This document shows positions 55,205 through 64,000 of a stretch of DNA of 64,000 nt, piece by piece (the stretch's first letter is position 1; each line of letters begins with the position of its first letter). The notes beneath the pieces are model-generated. The model saw nothing but the letters and a program-made list of their open reading frames with translations, had not been told where the DNA came from and ran no database searches. Made by a program: the position numbers and the translations under genes. Source of the DNA: Megaustenia siamemsis (taxonomy: Eukaryota; Mollusca; Gastropoda; Stylommatophora; Ariophantidae); contig JAVIAB010000008.1 of NCBI GenBank assembly GCA_032433765.1, forward strand, positions 44,065,097 through 44,129,096. The letters are read 5' to 3'.

Positions 55205-55470
55205 ACATTGATCTAGAGCATCCTTCAGCCGTCCATGGCATTCTCAAATACAGTGGCCTTGTATAGAACCACGACTATGTTTCTCCTCAGAAAGACAGTC
55301 GACTGGCGTGGTGCTGACAATATTAATATGTCGATTGTTCTCAAGAGATTTGACACTAACGTCTTGTCGTTACACGCCACAATTTCTTTCTTTCTTTTTT
55401 TTTCTTTCTTTCTTTCAACAGAACCACATCTCCGAGACCCAATATTTTATTGTCCAATAGTCAAGGATTA
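55205..55470 (-). mobile_element. old LINE A-like relic, host of LINE E
   Basis: Plus-strand text CAGCCGTCCATGGCATTCTC and ATTGTCCAATAGTCAAGGAT parallels LINE A (AGCTGTCCATGGTATTCTCA; ATTGTCCATGATTCGC). It continues after 55920. Confidence 0.5.
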
Positions 55471-55909
55471 TTTCTCTTCTTTCCTTCCTCATTTGCCTTT
55501 CAGCGTTGAGGGGAGATATAATTTGCGGTCTTTTGCTCTTCTGTTTGCTTCTGCTGCTGTTATGTTTCCTAGTGTTTCCAATATTCCGTCGATCCATCTT
55601 TCTCGCGGTCGGCCTTTGGGCCTGGTGATCTCGCAACATTTATTGAGGGCTCGTTGTATTGTGTTTTAACCTTTCTGTCTTGTCATGTCGCCAAACCATT
55701 TTATCTGTTGTTACTTTATATATTCTATGGCGGAGGTTATTGCTAACTTTTTCCCTCATTTTTTTCATTTCTGATCTTATCTCCCAGGTTATTTTCTGTC
55801 ATTTGTCTAACACATTTAATCTAAGCAGAGGCTATTTTTCTTGTTTTTCTTGCATCTAGGGTCAAAGACTGGCATTGGTAGCACAATGTTGGAATGAAGA
55901 TTTCATTAG
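55471..55909 (-). mobile_element. LINE E 3' fragment
   Basis: TSD GTCAAGGATTA (55460-55470 and 55910-55920). Minus strand: KMRN, LATKQK-like, RDHQAQRPTARKMDRRNIGN, a TLNAER-like end; 3' end GGAAAGAAGAGAAA. Confidence 0.88.
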
Positions 55910-55959
55910 GTCAAGGATTAATTTCCATAAATCGAGACTGACTTTATATACTACAGTCG

Positions 55960-56481
55960 TTCCTATTAGAACTGCTAAGGTTGTAGCTATTAACAGTCGT
56001 TTCCTTTAGGGTAATTAATGGCGAAGTTGTTGAAACTTATAATCACTTTGAAGATATCAACTTTTCCTAATTCAGCACAGTATTTTAATAGTAGACGTAA
56101 ATATCGGGTTTGCTTTTATCTTCGATTCTTAGTCGTTTGACACGACTGGTCAGTTTGTTTCTTGGTTGCCACATAGTAAGTGTAAAACAGTCTCTGTGGG
56201 TCACCGGTCCTGAGGTCACACTCAGCTATGAGTCGTCGACTATAAGCTATTTTCAGATCATATGACTGCCTCAAATTGTTTGAATCGTTATTTTTATATT
56301 TTCCGGGAATAATTTTACAACAATTAGAAGCACAAACGACAGGTAACTCTCGTGGTAAAAAGCACTCCACCCTGGTCGCGATGACAATGGCGGGTCTACC
56401 AAATGAGAACAAGATGCACATAATTCTTTCTTAATTATTTTATTTTAACTGAAAGTGCGCAGCACTTCACGGAACATAATA
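55960..56481. other. HIRA upstream region
   Basis: Repeat-poor, richer in CG dinucleotides than its surroundings (TCGCGATGACAATGGCGGGT near 56376). Presumed promoter; no TATA box seen. It contains the possible divergent exon 56116-56421. Confidence 0.45.
56116..56421 (-). CDS. possible divergent first exon, unknown product
   Basis: A 101-codon open frame whose ATG lies only 60 bp from the HIRA ATG, on the opposite strand. It begins MCILFSFGRPAIVIATRVEC and has a possible donor after ...CDLRTG (ACCG|gtgacc). It shows no transposon similarity to the rest of the window, and the head-to-head spacing would suit a bidirectional promoter. I do not recognise the protein; it may be chance coding in HIRA's upstream region. 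Confidence 0.25.
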   Translation of the reverse strand: MCILFSFGRPAIVIATRVECFLPRELPVVCASNCCKIIPGKYKNNDSNNLRQSYDLKIAYSRRLIAECDLRTGDPQRLFYTYYVATKKQTDQSCQTTKNRR

Positions 56482-56518
56482 ATGAGGGTTGTTAAACCTG
56501 GTTGGATAACACATGATG
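56482..56518 (+). CDS. HIRA: HIRA exon 1 (coding part)
   Basis: ATG followed by RVVKPGWITHDG, ending at the donor GATG|gtaatt in phase 1. This is the conserved N-terminus of HIRA, the WD40 subunit of the complex that deposits histone H3.3 independently of replication in the nucleus. The block K-P-x-W-x-x-H-D/N-G before the first propeller blade is characteristic, and the human gene also has a very short first coding exon ending at this Gly. It joins in frame to 62209-62271 across a 5.7-kb intron. Confidence 0.88.
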
Positions 56519-57610
56519 GTAATTCTAATTTTTTCACTGATTAGTGGAGACGCAGTCATCTAATTTAGTATAAATAATCAAATCCAAATTTATTTATTTA
56601 ATTAACCACCGAGAACCGAAAAATAAATAAAATTCAAAATATACGAGTTTGGCATCAAAAATGGTTTCTCCTAAACGAGTGATCTCCAATCACCAACTGG
56701 ACATACTGAGTTGAATTATCAATTGTTTCTAGTTTTTGTGCGTCTCTAATTGTTATTTTCCCCTGACAAAGTTAGAATTTCTCTCCAAATACTTTAGGTA
56801 CTTTGGCTTTTTTTTTCAAAATAATTTCTAATAATTGAAACCAGGATAGCTAAATAGCCCTCGAAGTGAGTAAAACAGTGATACCTGAATCATGTTTGTA
56901 CGACAATTAGAAAAAAAGTTACGATTTTTTAAGTGAATTATTTCTGTGTTAAATGATGCAAAGAAGAAAAAACCATAGCGCCAGGTTGGCCATGCAAAAA
57001 GAAAGCCAAATTTTAAATAAGAAGCCAAATTTTTTTTTTATTAAATTAAAATTATTATCATTACATTTGGTGTACATTTTCAAAATAATCATTATATTTG
57101 GTGTACAATAAAAAAAAATAATACTTTTTATTTGATTTGCGTCAAAAATAAGTCATTTAAATTGATTTATATCAAAGTAACGGTAATTTTCAGGAATTTA
57201 CGTCAAAAATAACAGTAATTCTCTGCAATTTATGTAAGAATAATTATAAATTTCTATGATTCACATAAAAATAATACTGAATTTCTGCTAAAGAAGTCAC
57301 ATCATTATTATTGTTATTTTATGTGTATAAGAAGTATAATTTTATTATTAATTTTTTTTTATTCATTAAAAAAAATATATGTATTTACAGTATATAAATA
57401 AAAAAAAACTTTCAATTCAATAATTGGGAATATTTATTAATATTAGGCAACTGGAAATACTACATTTTAAATTAAATATAACAAACTTATAACTACAATG
57501 TATAATAACAAAAAAAAACGTTGAGTGAGTCTGAGTTAGAGGCACTTGATGATGGTTGAAGAGACCAAGCATGGGGGAAAACCGGAAATTTTGTATAATG
57601 ATGGTGTGGT
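56519..57610. other. HIRA intron 1, AT-rich part
   Basis: Short imperfect repeats of the kind ATTTACGTCAAAAATAA / TTTGCGTCAAAAATAAG (57130-57280). No gene. Confidence 0.5.
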
Positions 57611-58240
57611 CGTTCAAATGCCAATAATTTCAATAGGGGCTATCATATCCATTTAAAATTTCCCACAAATATGTAGAAGTGGTTATAGAATCAGGTTATC
57701 TTTATTATTTAAACCTACGTTCGCAGGATTTTTTTCTGCAATGACTTAAGTTCAACAGTGGACATAAGTCTTTGATCCCTGCTGGATCGCCGCCATGCTA
57801 ATCAATGGGGAAAACAAATGCCGATAATTTCAATAGGGGCTATCATATCCATTTAAAATTTCCCACAAATATGTAGAAGTGGTTATAGAATCAGGTTATC
57901 TTTATTATTTAAACCTACGTTCGCAGGATTTTTTTCTGCAATGACTTAAGTTCAACAGTGGACATAGTCTTTGATCCCAGCTAGATCGCCGCCATGCTAC
58001 CAATGGGGAAAATTTTCGATAATGGTGAGATTATTCAAATGCCGATAATTTCAATAGGGGCTATCATATCCATTTAAAATTTCCCACAAATATGTAGAAG
58101 TGGTTATAGAATCAGGTTATCTTTATTATTTAAACCTACGTTCGCAGGATTTTTTTCTGCAATGAATTAAAGTTCAACATTCGAAATAGTCGCCGATCGG
58201 CCATGTTATTTTATGGAGCGAGCAGGGGCATCAATTTTCG
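57600..58240. repeat. three-copy tandem repeat of 200 and 221 bp
   Basis: The block CAATAGGGGCTATCATATCC starts at 57631, 57831 and 58052. About 150 bp of each copy (including ACAAATATGTAGAAGTGG and ACCTACGTTCGCAGGATT) is nearly identical. Copy 2 lacks about 22 bp in its lead (TTCGATAATGGTGAGATTAT in copy 3). Each copy ends with GATCGCCGCCATG or a remnant. A diverged fourth relative follows at 58262-58350. Confidence 0.93.
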
Positions 58241-58359
58241 CGATTGCCGCAACATCCTAACACGATTCATTGTGAAATTTCACACACTTATGTAAAAATG
58301 GACGCTAAATCTAAATATCCATATTATTTTACTGCATTATGCTTTTTTTCGGGTGAAAA

Positions 58360-58720
58360 TATGATGAGACCGTCGTATGTAGCTGGAACATGCGTTGTAA
58401 GACAAAATACAATCGTTTTAAATCACTTCCGACTTTTTAAATAGGCGGACGGAACTCTCATTGTTAGGAAACAACTTAAGTTTCCTATAAATAGCTTCCG
58501 GAAACATCATCGGAAAACGATTTGCATACGATGTAAAAATTCGGAGATTTTTTCACACGGCGTCCTGGCCACCTATATTTACTTAAGTGACGTCACAACC
58601 GGTGAAGGCGTCTCTAGAGATATCGAAGTACCTAAATACTTCATCTTCATACTAAATTCATACTTCACCATGGATGGATGGCCAGTACAAATTGAAAATA
58701 GTAAATAGTACATGATTGAT
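58360..58720. other. no gene identified (HIRA intron 1)
   Basis: Less AT-rich than its surroundings, with GTGACGTCAC near 58590, a palindromic CRE-like octamer. Nothing else. Confidence 0.4.
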
Positions 58721-58860
58721 GATGAGGCTTCAATCTCACAATCTGAATATCTTCTTACACAGTGCTCAGCCATATTCTTTTATTCAATCCCTGAATATGC
58801 ATCTTGTGTATCACATACTTACTTTGCTGGTTTCGCTTTCTGAGCAATTGATATATTATT
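58720..58860 (-). mobile_element. LINE G internal fragment
   Basis: Parallels 2975-3090 (GATGAGGCTTCAATCTC, ATGCATCTTGTGTATCACA, TTTCGCTTTCTGAGCAATTG). Confidence 0.65.
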
Positions 58861-58879
58861 TAATATTTATAATTTTTTA

Positions 58880-59815
58880 GCTAAATGATGTTATATCTTC
58901 TCAACATTCCAGCATTCCTCAGTCCTGTACTATGATGGTGAAACATTAACATGGACATTATACAAGAAAACAACAGAAAATTGAAGCCTTTGAAATGTAG
59001 ATTTATAGAATAATTGGATGGAAGGAAAAAAAAACAAATGATTAAGTCTTAAAACAACTAACATAATAAAAAATGAAAAGAGAACTACTAAACACGATTA
59101 AACAAGACAAATGAGATTTTTGGGACATTTTAAAGTCAGCAGCCTACAAAAAGTAAGGAGCCAATGGTGGGGTGTGCTAAACACTCCAAGGTATGGTGAC
59201 AGCTTTACAAATAAAGAACACAACACAATACTGACGTTTCGGCCTGTGGCCTTCTTCAGAATACAGGGACAACGACAACAAGCGGTGAAGCACAATTACT
59301 ACATGTTAGATGATAAAGTGGAGGGCGAGGAAAGTAGGATGCAAAAATAAGAAAAGAGAGAAATGCATTTCTCTCTTTTCTTATTTTTGCATCCTACTTT
59401 CCTCGCCCTCCACTTTATCATCTAACATGTAGTAATTGTGCTTCACCGCTTGTTGTCGTTGTCCCTGTATTCTGAAGAAGGCCACAGGCCGAAACGTCAG
59501 TATTGTGTTGTGTTCTTTATTTGTAAAGCTGTCACCATACCTTGGAGTGTTTAGCACACCCCACCATTGGCTCCTTGCTACCAGCTTTACCGCAGCATTG
59601 CAATTATTTGCCTGTTCCCTACAAAAAGTAAACTTGGAAGGGAAAATACAAGGTAAAAGTAAAAGAGGCAGACCTAGACTAACATGGATGAATAGCATCA
59701 AAAGATGGACAAGTCAGCATATGACAACCTGCACTATCAAAGCAAGAGACAGAGAAGAATGACGCTCCATGGTAGCCAACCAACCTTCGATGCAGAGACG
59801 ACACTCAGTGATGAC
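58880..59815 (+). mobile_element. LINE G 3' region, split by a palindromic insertion
   Basis: 58880-59156 and 59632-59815 form one decayed LINE G: ATTGAAGCCTTTGAAATGTA (IEAFEM), then GRENTRVKVKEADLD-like, KRWTSQHMTT in one frame or DKSAYDNLHYQSKRQRRMTL in another, ending GACACTCAGTGATGACATGA. Opposite in orientation to 58720-58860. Confidence 0.7.
59157..59617. mobile_element. 461-bp palindromic insertion with TSD
   Basis: TSD CCTACAAAAAGTAA (59143-59156 and 59618-59631). 59157-59574 is a spacer-free palindrome (arms 209 bp, centre between 59365 and 59366, AAATGCATTT), apparently perfect, followed by a 43-bp unpaired end (GCTACCAGCTTTACCGCAGC...). Each arm carries CTGAAGAAGGCC-ACA-GGCCGAAAC, a core like that of hammerhead-type ribozymes in Penelope-like elements. 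The identity of the element is an inference. Confidence 0.85.
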
Positions 59816-60039
59816 ATGATGATCATTTTTATTATATTTTTAAACAAGGTTTATAGCAGGCTTAGGTTTAGGGTTAGTTGTTGTAGGCTATTCCAAACCC
59901 TAAACCTAATTCAGGGGTCTTCTAATAACAGATACGAGAGCGATTGAATAAAGTGCAGGGGGATGTTACTCCGAGCAGAAATAATCTGGGGATGCTAAAC
60001 TTATAAATTACCTGAAATATTAGTTTTATTTAAATCACA

Positions 60040-60420
60040 CAGTATCTTCCTCATTTTTTAGAAAGTAGAAAGCTGTGCCTCAGCCATTCTGCATCTCATC
60101 TCTGTTGTACATCTACCATCTGAGGTTAACATTGTTTCCAGATATTTAAATTCATTTACCTGTCCTAATATTGTTCCACGTGTCTTTATAACACTTTATT
60201 GTGCATTGGGTGATGTCTTTTTCTTTGTTGCTACCATAACTTCTGTCTTTTTGCCATTAAGGCACTCCATTATTTTACATTATTACTATTTATATTATTA
60301 CTCCTTTATTTTTGCTTTTCTTTCACTATAATGTCTAACATTTCTTGTAACTCATTTTCACTCTTTGCGATTAAGACTGTATCATCAGCATACCTCAGAG
60401 ATTATTTATATTATGACCTT
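60040..60420 (-). mobile_element. LINE A internal fragment
   Basis: Minus strand: ITIEGHNINNL, RYADDTVLIAKSENELQEML, then KRQKLWQQRK-like, NEFKYLETMLTSDGRCTTEM, RCRMAEAQLST. A partial catalytic region with frameshifts and an AT-rich insertion near 60270. Confidence 0.75.
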
Positions 60421-60712
60421 CAATAGTTATTCCACGCATGCTCCTTATGGATCTTAAAATAATCTGACTATACATATTAATCTTGAATATCAAATAATAA
60501 TTAAATTGAGTTAAAATACAGTTAATTAAACTAATAACACAAACTACATTACACATATTATAGCACCACTCAAGTGAATATGTCTTACATACTATATGAA
60601 TCTTTCTAAGTTCTTCTATTAGAATCACTCCACACTGAATTGAAATGAATGACCTTATAATATGATATAATAATAATAAGTTTAATAGTAAAAGTTATTT
60701 AAGTCTTCTTAT

Positions 60713-60715
<3 letters not shown>

Positions 60716-60757
<42 letters not shown>
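60716..60757. repeat. (TA)n microsatellite
   Basis: Near-pure TA, about 40 bp. Confidence 0.95.
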
Positions 60758-60759
<2 letters not shown>

Positions 60760-62200
60760 TTGCATAAGAATGTAGCTTAGCTACAATAGCAAATTGAATC
60801 AGTTAAATATTTACTGAAATTAAACTAATAATAATCACAATTAATGATAAATTATAAAATAATTCACCATATAAAACATACATTTGATTTTATAGGTACT
60901 ATGATACAATTTTGAAACATCTATATATCGTTATATCTAGGTCAAGGGGTTATGAGGCATTTGATGTAATAAATACAATCTGCTATTATAATGGAATGCC
61001 ATAATGATAATTTTATTATAATGAGGCAAGGCGTCCTATCATTTATTAAAAAAATTCCCACTTAGCCAATTATTGAGATCACATTTCAATTTTACAGACT
61101 TATGAAAAAATGTGCAGTAAAACAAAATGTTCATTAAAAAAAAACTAGATATTGCTTAATTTTATTGACTGGCATGAGCCAGTTATGATCATCTCTTTCA
61201 TGCTGTCAGATTTGACACCATGCAACAATATAATTCATTAGATAATGTTACTCTTGACCCAAGATTATGATACATATCTGTAATTCTCCTAGTTACGATA
61301 CTGTAGTAAAAATTATTAGCACTTAAATGTAACATTAGGTGCTCTAAAAATAGTAATTTCTCTCAGCTTTTGACACAGTCCCATGTGTTCACACTAGGTA
61401 AAGCATGGGGACTCAGAATTCCTTGCTCAGGTTGATTTATGATCATAATTTCACCTCATGGACTGGATGTGTTACAATGTCTATCCGATGACCGAAGAAA
61501 TTTCCATGGTCACAGCAAAAAAAAATAAAAAAAGGGAACAACGATCAATTTCTTGAAAATTGGCGATTTTCTTTCGCTTTAAACGATGTATCTCATGATC
61601 TTAAAAAAAAAAATTCCATAGCAATGGAAACAAATTACACTCTCAAAGGTCATCGGGAGTGGTAATTTCCAAGGAAGGTACATGGAAAGGGGAGGTTGTG
61701 GTGGTGGTTATGTTTGAACACGGAAAACGCCAAATTTTGAGGAATTTGTTTTTTGATGCTGTCAATGTTACTGTGGTGTCAAAGGTTAAATTAGTTTTCA
61801 TGTACTGAAATCTGTCTAGTAGTGCATCTGTATAATTTATGGATTGTAGACTGTGCAACAGAGTTCATGCATATAGGTCAGGGTTCTGCTTGAAAGTTTT
61901 CAGTATTTGTGAAGATCAGAGCACCTATAGATGTCTGGAGTGCAGGGATGATAATCCTAACATAGTTAAACATAACTATCCATTCCTTGATACATATTTG
62001 CAAAACCTTTCAAGACACCATAAACCACCATTATAAGACAACATTAGAGGGGAAGGCGGTGGGTGTCATCAGGTAATTTGAATAGCTTAAGCTATTCAGT
62101 TATAGCTCCACCAATTCAAATTATTTTAAAATTGCACGTTTTTATGAAGGAATGCACAATGGCTGTTTTTATTATAATTTGTTAATAATTTTAAATATTT
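60760..62200. other. HIRA intron 1, mostly featureless
   Basis: AT-rich. 61839-62036 has a 65-codon frame with CRLC and CLEC pairs (MDCRLCNRVHAYRSGF...YRCLECRDDN); its end matches repeat R6, so I treat it as repeat. Confidence 0.4.
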
Positions 62201-62208
62201 ATTTGCAG

Positions 62209-62271
62209 GAAAGCCAATCTTCTCAATTGATATCCATCCTGATGGATCCCGATGTGCAACTGGTGGCCAGG
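62209..62271 (+). CDS. HIRA: HIRA exon 2
   Basis: Acceptor atttgcag, then GKPIFSIDIHPDGSRCATGG, then the donor CAGG|gtaagt (phase 1). The string is the first WD40 blade of HIRA: G-K-P-I-F-S-x-D-I-H-P-D-G and A-T-G-G-Q-G are near-invariant in the family. With exon 1 this gives the first 34 residues. The next exon (expected to begin near Q-D-S-G-K-V) is not visible before 64000, so the gene runs off the window. Confidence 0.92.
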
Positions 62272-62361
62272 GTAAGTCCAACTGAAGAGTTAAAACTTGC
62301 AATGTAGTGATTATGGCTACCAAAGATAAATGTGATTATGGTAGAGAAAAAATTAGAAAAA

Positions 62362-62575
62362 GTAGAGAGCCCTGTCACGCCAAGTGACGTATAAGGAATA
62401 TAGTGTTAGTGACCATAATTTTTACGGACCTTCGGCACATGATTTTTGGGGTAATGTGATCGGTATTACGCCTGTGCTGCTTTACTTTCCCAGAAAAAAA
62501 TCCGGTACCATTTAAGGCTGGGTGAACCCAGAAGCCATCAGTTAGAATCGAACTCGACCTCTTGTCCTTTATTTA
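62362..62575 (-). mobile_element. SINE-1, 5'-truncated
   Basis: GAGAGCCCTGTCACGCCAAG ... AGAATCGAACTCGACCTCTT. The A box is missing (it breaks off after the GTCCTTTA block). No clear TSD. Confidence 0.85.
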
Positions 62576-62579
62576 CCAT

Positions 62580-63690
62580 GTGCAAATATCTTAAAGTCCT
62601 GTCAGAATAAGATATAAATAAACATTTTTATTTAAAATAATATATAATTAGCTCTCCTTCCAGCATATATAATTATAATTTATGATAAATACCTTGTGGC
62701 AACTATCTGTAATTTGGACATTTCAGTACTTCTCAACCACTGTCATTTTGTCCTAATTTTGTTTATCTTGCATGATCATTCCAATTTTTTGCTGTTTGTC
62801 CAGGGCTTTCTTTCCATGTTCATGCCCAAGAAATTTTTATTTGAAAAAAAGTTTCCCCATGTATTGTTATCTCTCAACATGGGGTATTTACCTTGATGTA
62901 GTTTAGCAGCTTGAACACCCCTAAAGTTATACCAGTTTGAGTCTTACTCCTGGCAGGTCCTACCAGCTGGGCACATTTTTGTTGGTCGGTGGGTGGAGGA
63001 GGGGGGATGAAGGGAGTCAGAAGTCACCTTTTTCTCCAGCAGTTTTGCTTTTTTTCTCAGTTTCTGTTCCCATGAAATGACCAAATGTGTAAACTGCATT
63101 CATCTCCTAATATTTGTGATCAACTTACTTTATTTAAGTAAATTTGGATTTTTTAAAATGGAATGTTGCATGTTCTAAACCACTTGTTAAATAATTTAAA
63201 AATTAATAATAAGTCATTGGCAAATTCTATTTGTGAATATTTGCACCATTTTTTACCACTTTAAAATATTTGTATTTATAAGCACACACTGCATTATTTT
63301 TTTCAAGAAAGAAATTTATGTGAAAATTTATTTACTATAAACTCCCATTATAAATATTTTTAATATAATAAAAAAAAACAAAAACAGAAAGCTGCCAAAA
63401 ATCCAGCAAAATAAATCATCACATTTGAAGCAGTGTGAAAAAAAAAACAAAGGAGAACTGGATAAAGTGAAAATATAAAGAAATGAAGTACAATTTAAGT
63501 AAAAATAATAGTTAAACAAAATAAAAGCATTTACAATATTTAAAGACTTAACTGTGGATCTACAAAACAGGTTCCACAAAAATGCCCAATAAATCTGGAA
63601 AATATCTCACCGAACTGAGTGAAATTACCTATTGATAGATAGAATAAACATCAAACTGTATAATATGAAAAGTAACAAAGATCCAATGGT
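62580..63690. other. HIRA intron 2, no feature identified
   Basis: AT-rich; no exon with the expected HIRA sequence found. Confidence 0.45.
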
Positions 63691-63995
63691 ACTACAGTAT
63701 CCACAAGCTGTGGGAGAAGAAGACTATCTTATACTTTGCGATGAAGTTGCAAGTAGACATGAAAGATCTGAAACAAGGAAAACCTGACATGGATAATATT
63801 CCAGTTAAACTGATTTAGGCAGGGGGAAAGGCCCTGGTAAATGCCTTCACTGTTGGCAATAAGATCTGGCAGATGAGAGTGGCCTGAGACCCAAACTGAA
63901 GATAAATGGAGAAGGTTGATGAAGTTTGTCAGTAGTGCCTCAATGAGGGTCGTGCTAAGAAGACTTAGAATTCCACTGTTTATTAATTGCTATTT
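63690..63995 (+). mobile_element. LINE RT fragment, old
   Basis: LQVDMKDLKQGKPDMDNIPV, KLI then a stop, AGGKALVNAF, NKIWQM: the RT block before motif A of a LINE, with stops and frameshifts. Family not among those named above. It may continue past the window. Confidence 0.6.
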
Positions 63996-64000
63996 CCTTT

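Noticed and set aside
59341..59390. Palindrome as sequencing foldback artefact
   Set aside because: Not dismissed entirely, but the 14-bp TSD and the unpaired 43-bp end favour a real insertion; kept as a finding with that caveat.
61839..62036. 65-codon frame with two CxxC pairs, possible zinc-binding protein
   Set aside because: It lies in the HIRA intron and shares its end with repeat R6; no conserved family recognised.

Overview
This is an AT-rich, intron-bearing animal genome window dominated by decayed retrotransposons. Two host genes can be rebuilt from it. A cytosolic fatty-acid-binding protein (FABP) gene runs on the minus strand (35714 to 19173) as five exons whose splice sites and phases fit together into a 149-residue protein. 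The first two coding exons of the histone chaperone gene HIRA lie on the plus strand (56482-56518 and 62209-62271), and that gene continues beyond the right edge. The mix of retroelements suggests a lophotrochozoan, possibly a gastropod mollusc, but this is a guess from general resemblance. Nothing bacterial or viral is supported.

Mobile elements are named here by family. LINE families: A and B (related reverse transcriptases, 3' tail (ATG)n), C (3' tail AATAGATAGATAG), D (tail GAAGAAGAAG), E (endonuclease plus RT, C-terminus with MKCVRRMAGN), G (C-terminus with YDNLHYQSK), H (RNase H domain, tail (AG)n), I and J (C-terminal scraps). SINE families: SINE-1 (tRNA-derived, about 257 bp, tail CTTTACTTT), SINE-2 (tail shared with LINE C), SINE-3 and SINE-4. 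R4, R5 and R6 are unclassified dispersed repeats. Many insertions can be cut out exactly because both copies of the 8-17 bp target-site duplication (TSD) are visible.

Layout. 1-5.3 kb: a 37-bp minisatellite split by LINE H, then LINE A, C, G and B fragments and a SINE-1. 5.3-7.3 kb: the longest intact RT reading frame (LINE C, 5'-truncated). 7.7-14.9 kb: two pairs of about 1-kb inverted duplications, one arm carrying a later LINE C insertion whose empty site survives in the partner arm. 15-19 kb: old LINE and SINE debris with a nested LINE D. 19.2-35.7 kb: the FABP gene; its introns hold LINE A, B, D and E, a 41-bp minisatellite and SINEs, and LINE B is nested in LINE E in intron 2. 36.5-38.6 kb: a complete but dead Tc1/mariner-type DNA transposon. 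39-47 kb: LINE H, I, B, G and A pieces, two minisatellites and SINE-1 copies. 47-56 kb: SINE-3/SINE-4/SINE-1 fields, LINE A, D, B and E fragments, and one stretch of apparently unique DNA (about 49.95-51.06 kb). 56.4-64 kb: the HIRA start and its first intron, holding a three-copy 200-220 bp tandem repeat, a 461-bp palindromic insertion with a TSD inside LINE G, and a SINE-1.

The two host genes are unrelated in function: intracellular lipid carriage, and histone H3.3 deposition. The rest of the window mainly records successive retrotransposon insertions.
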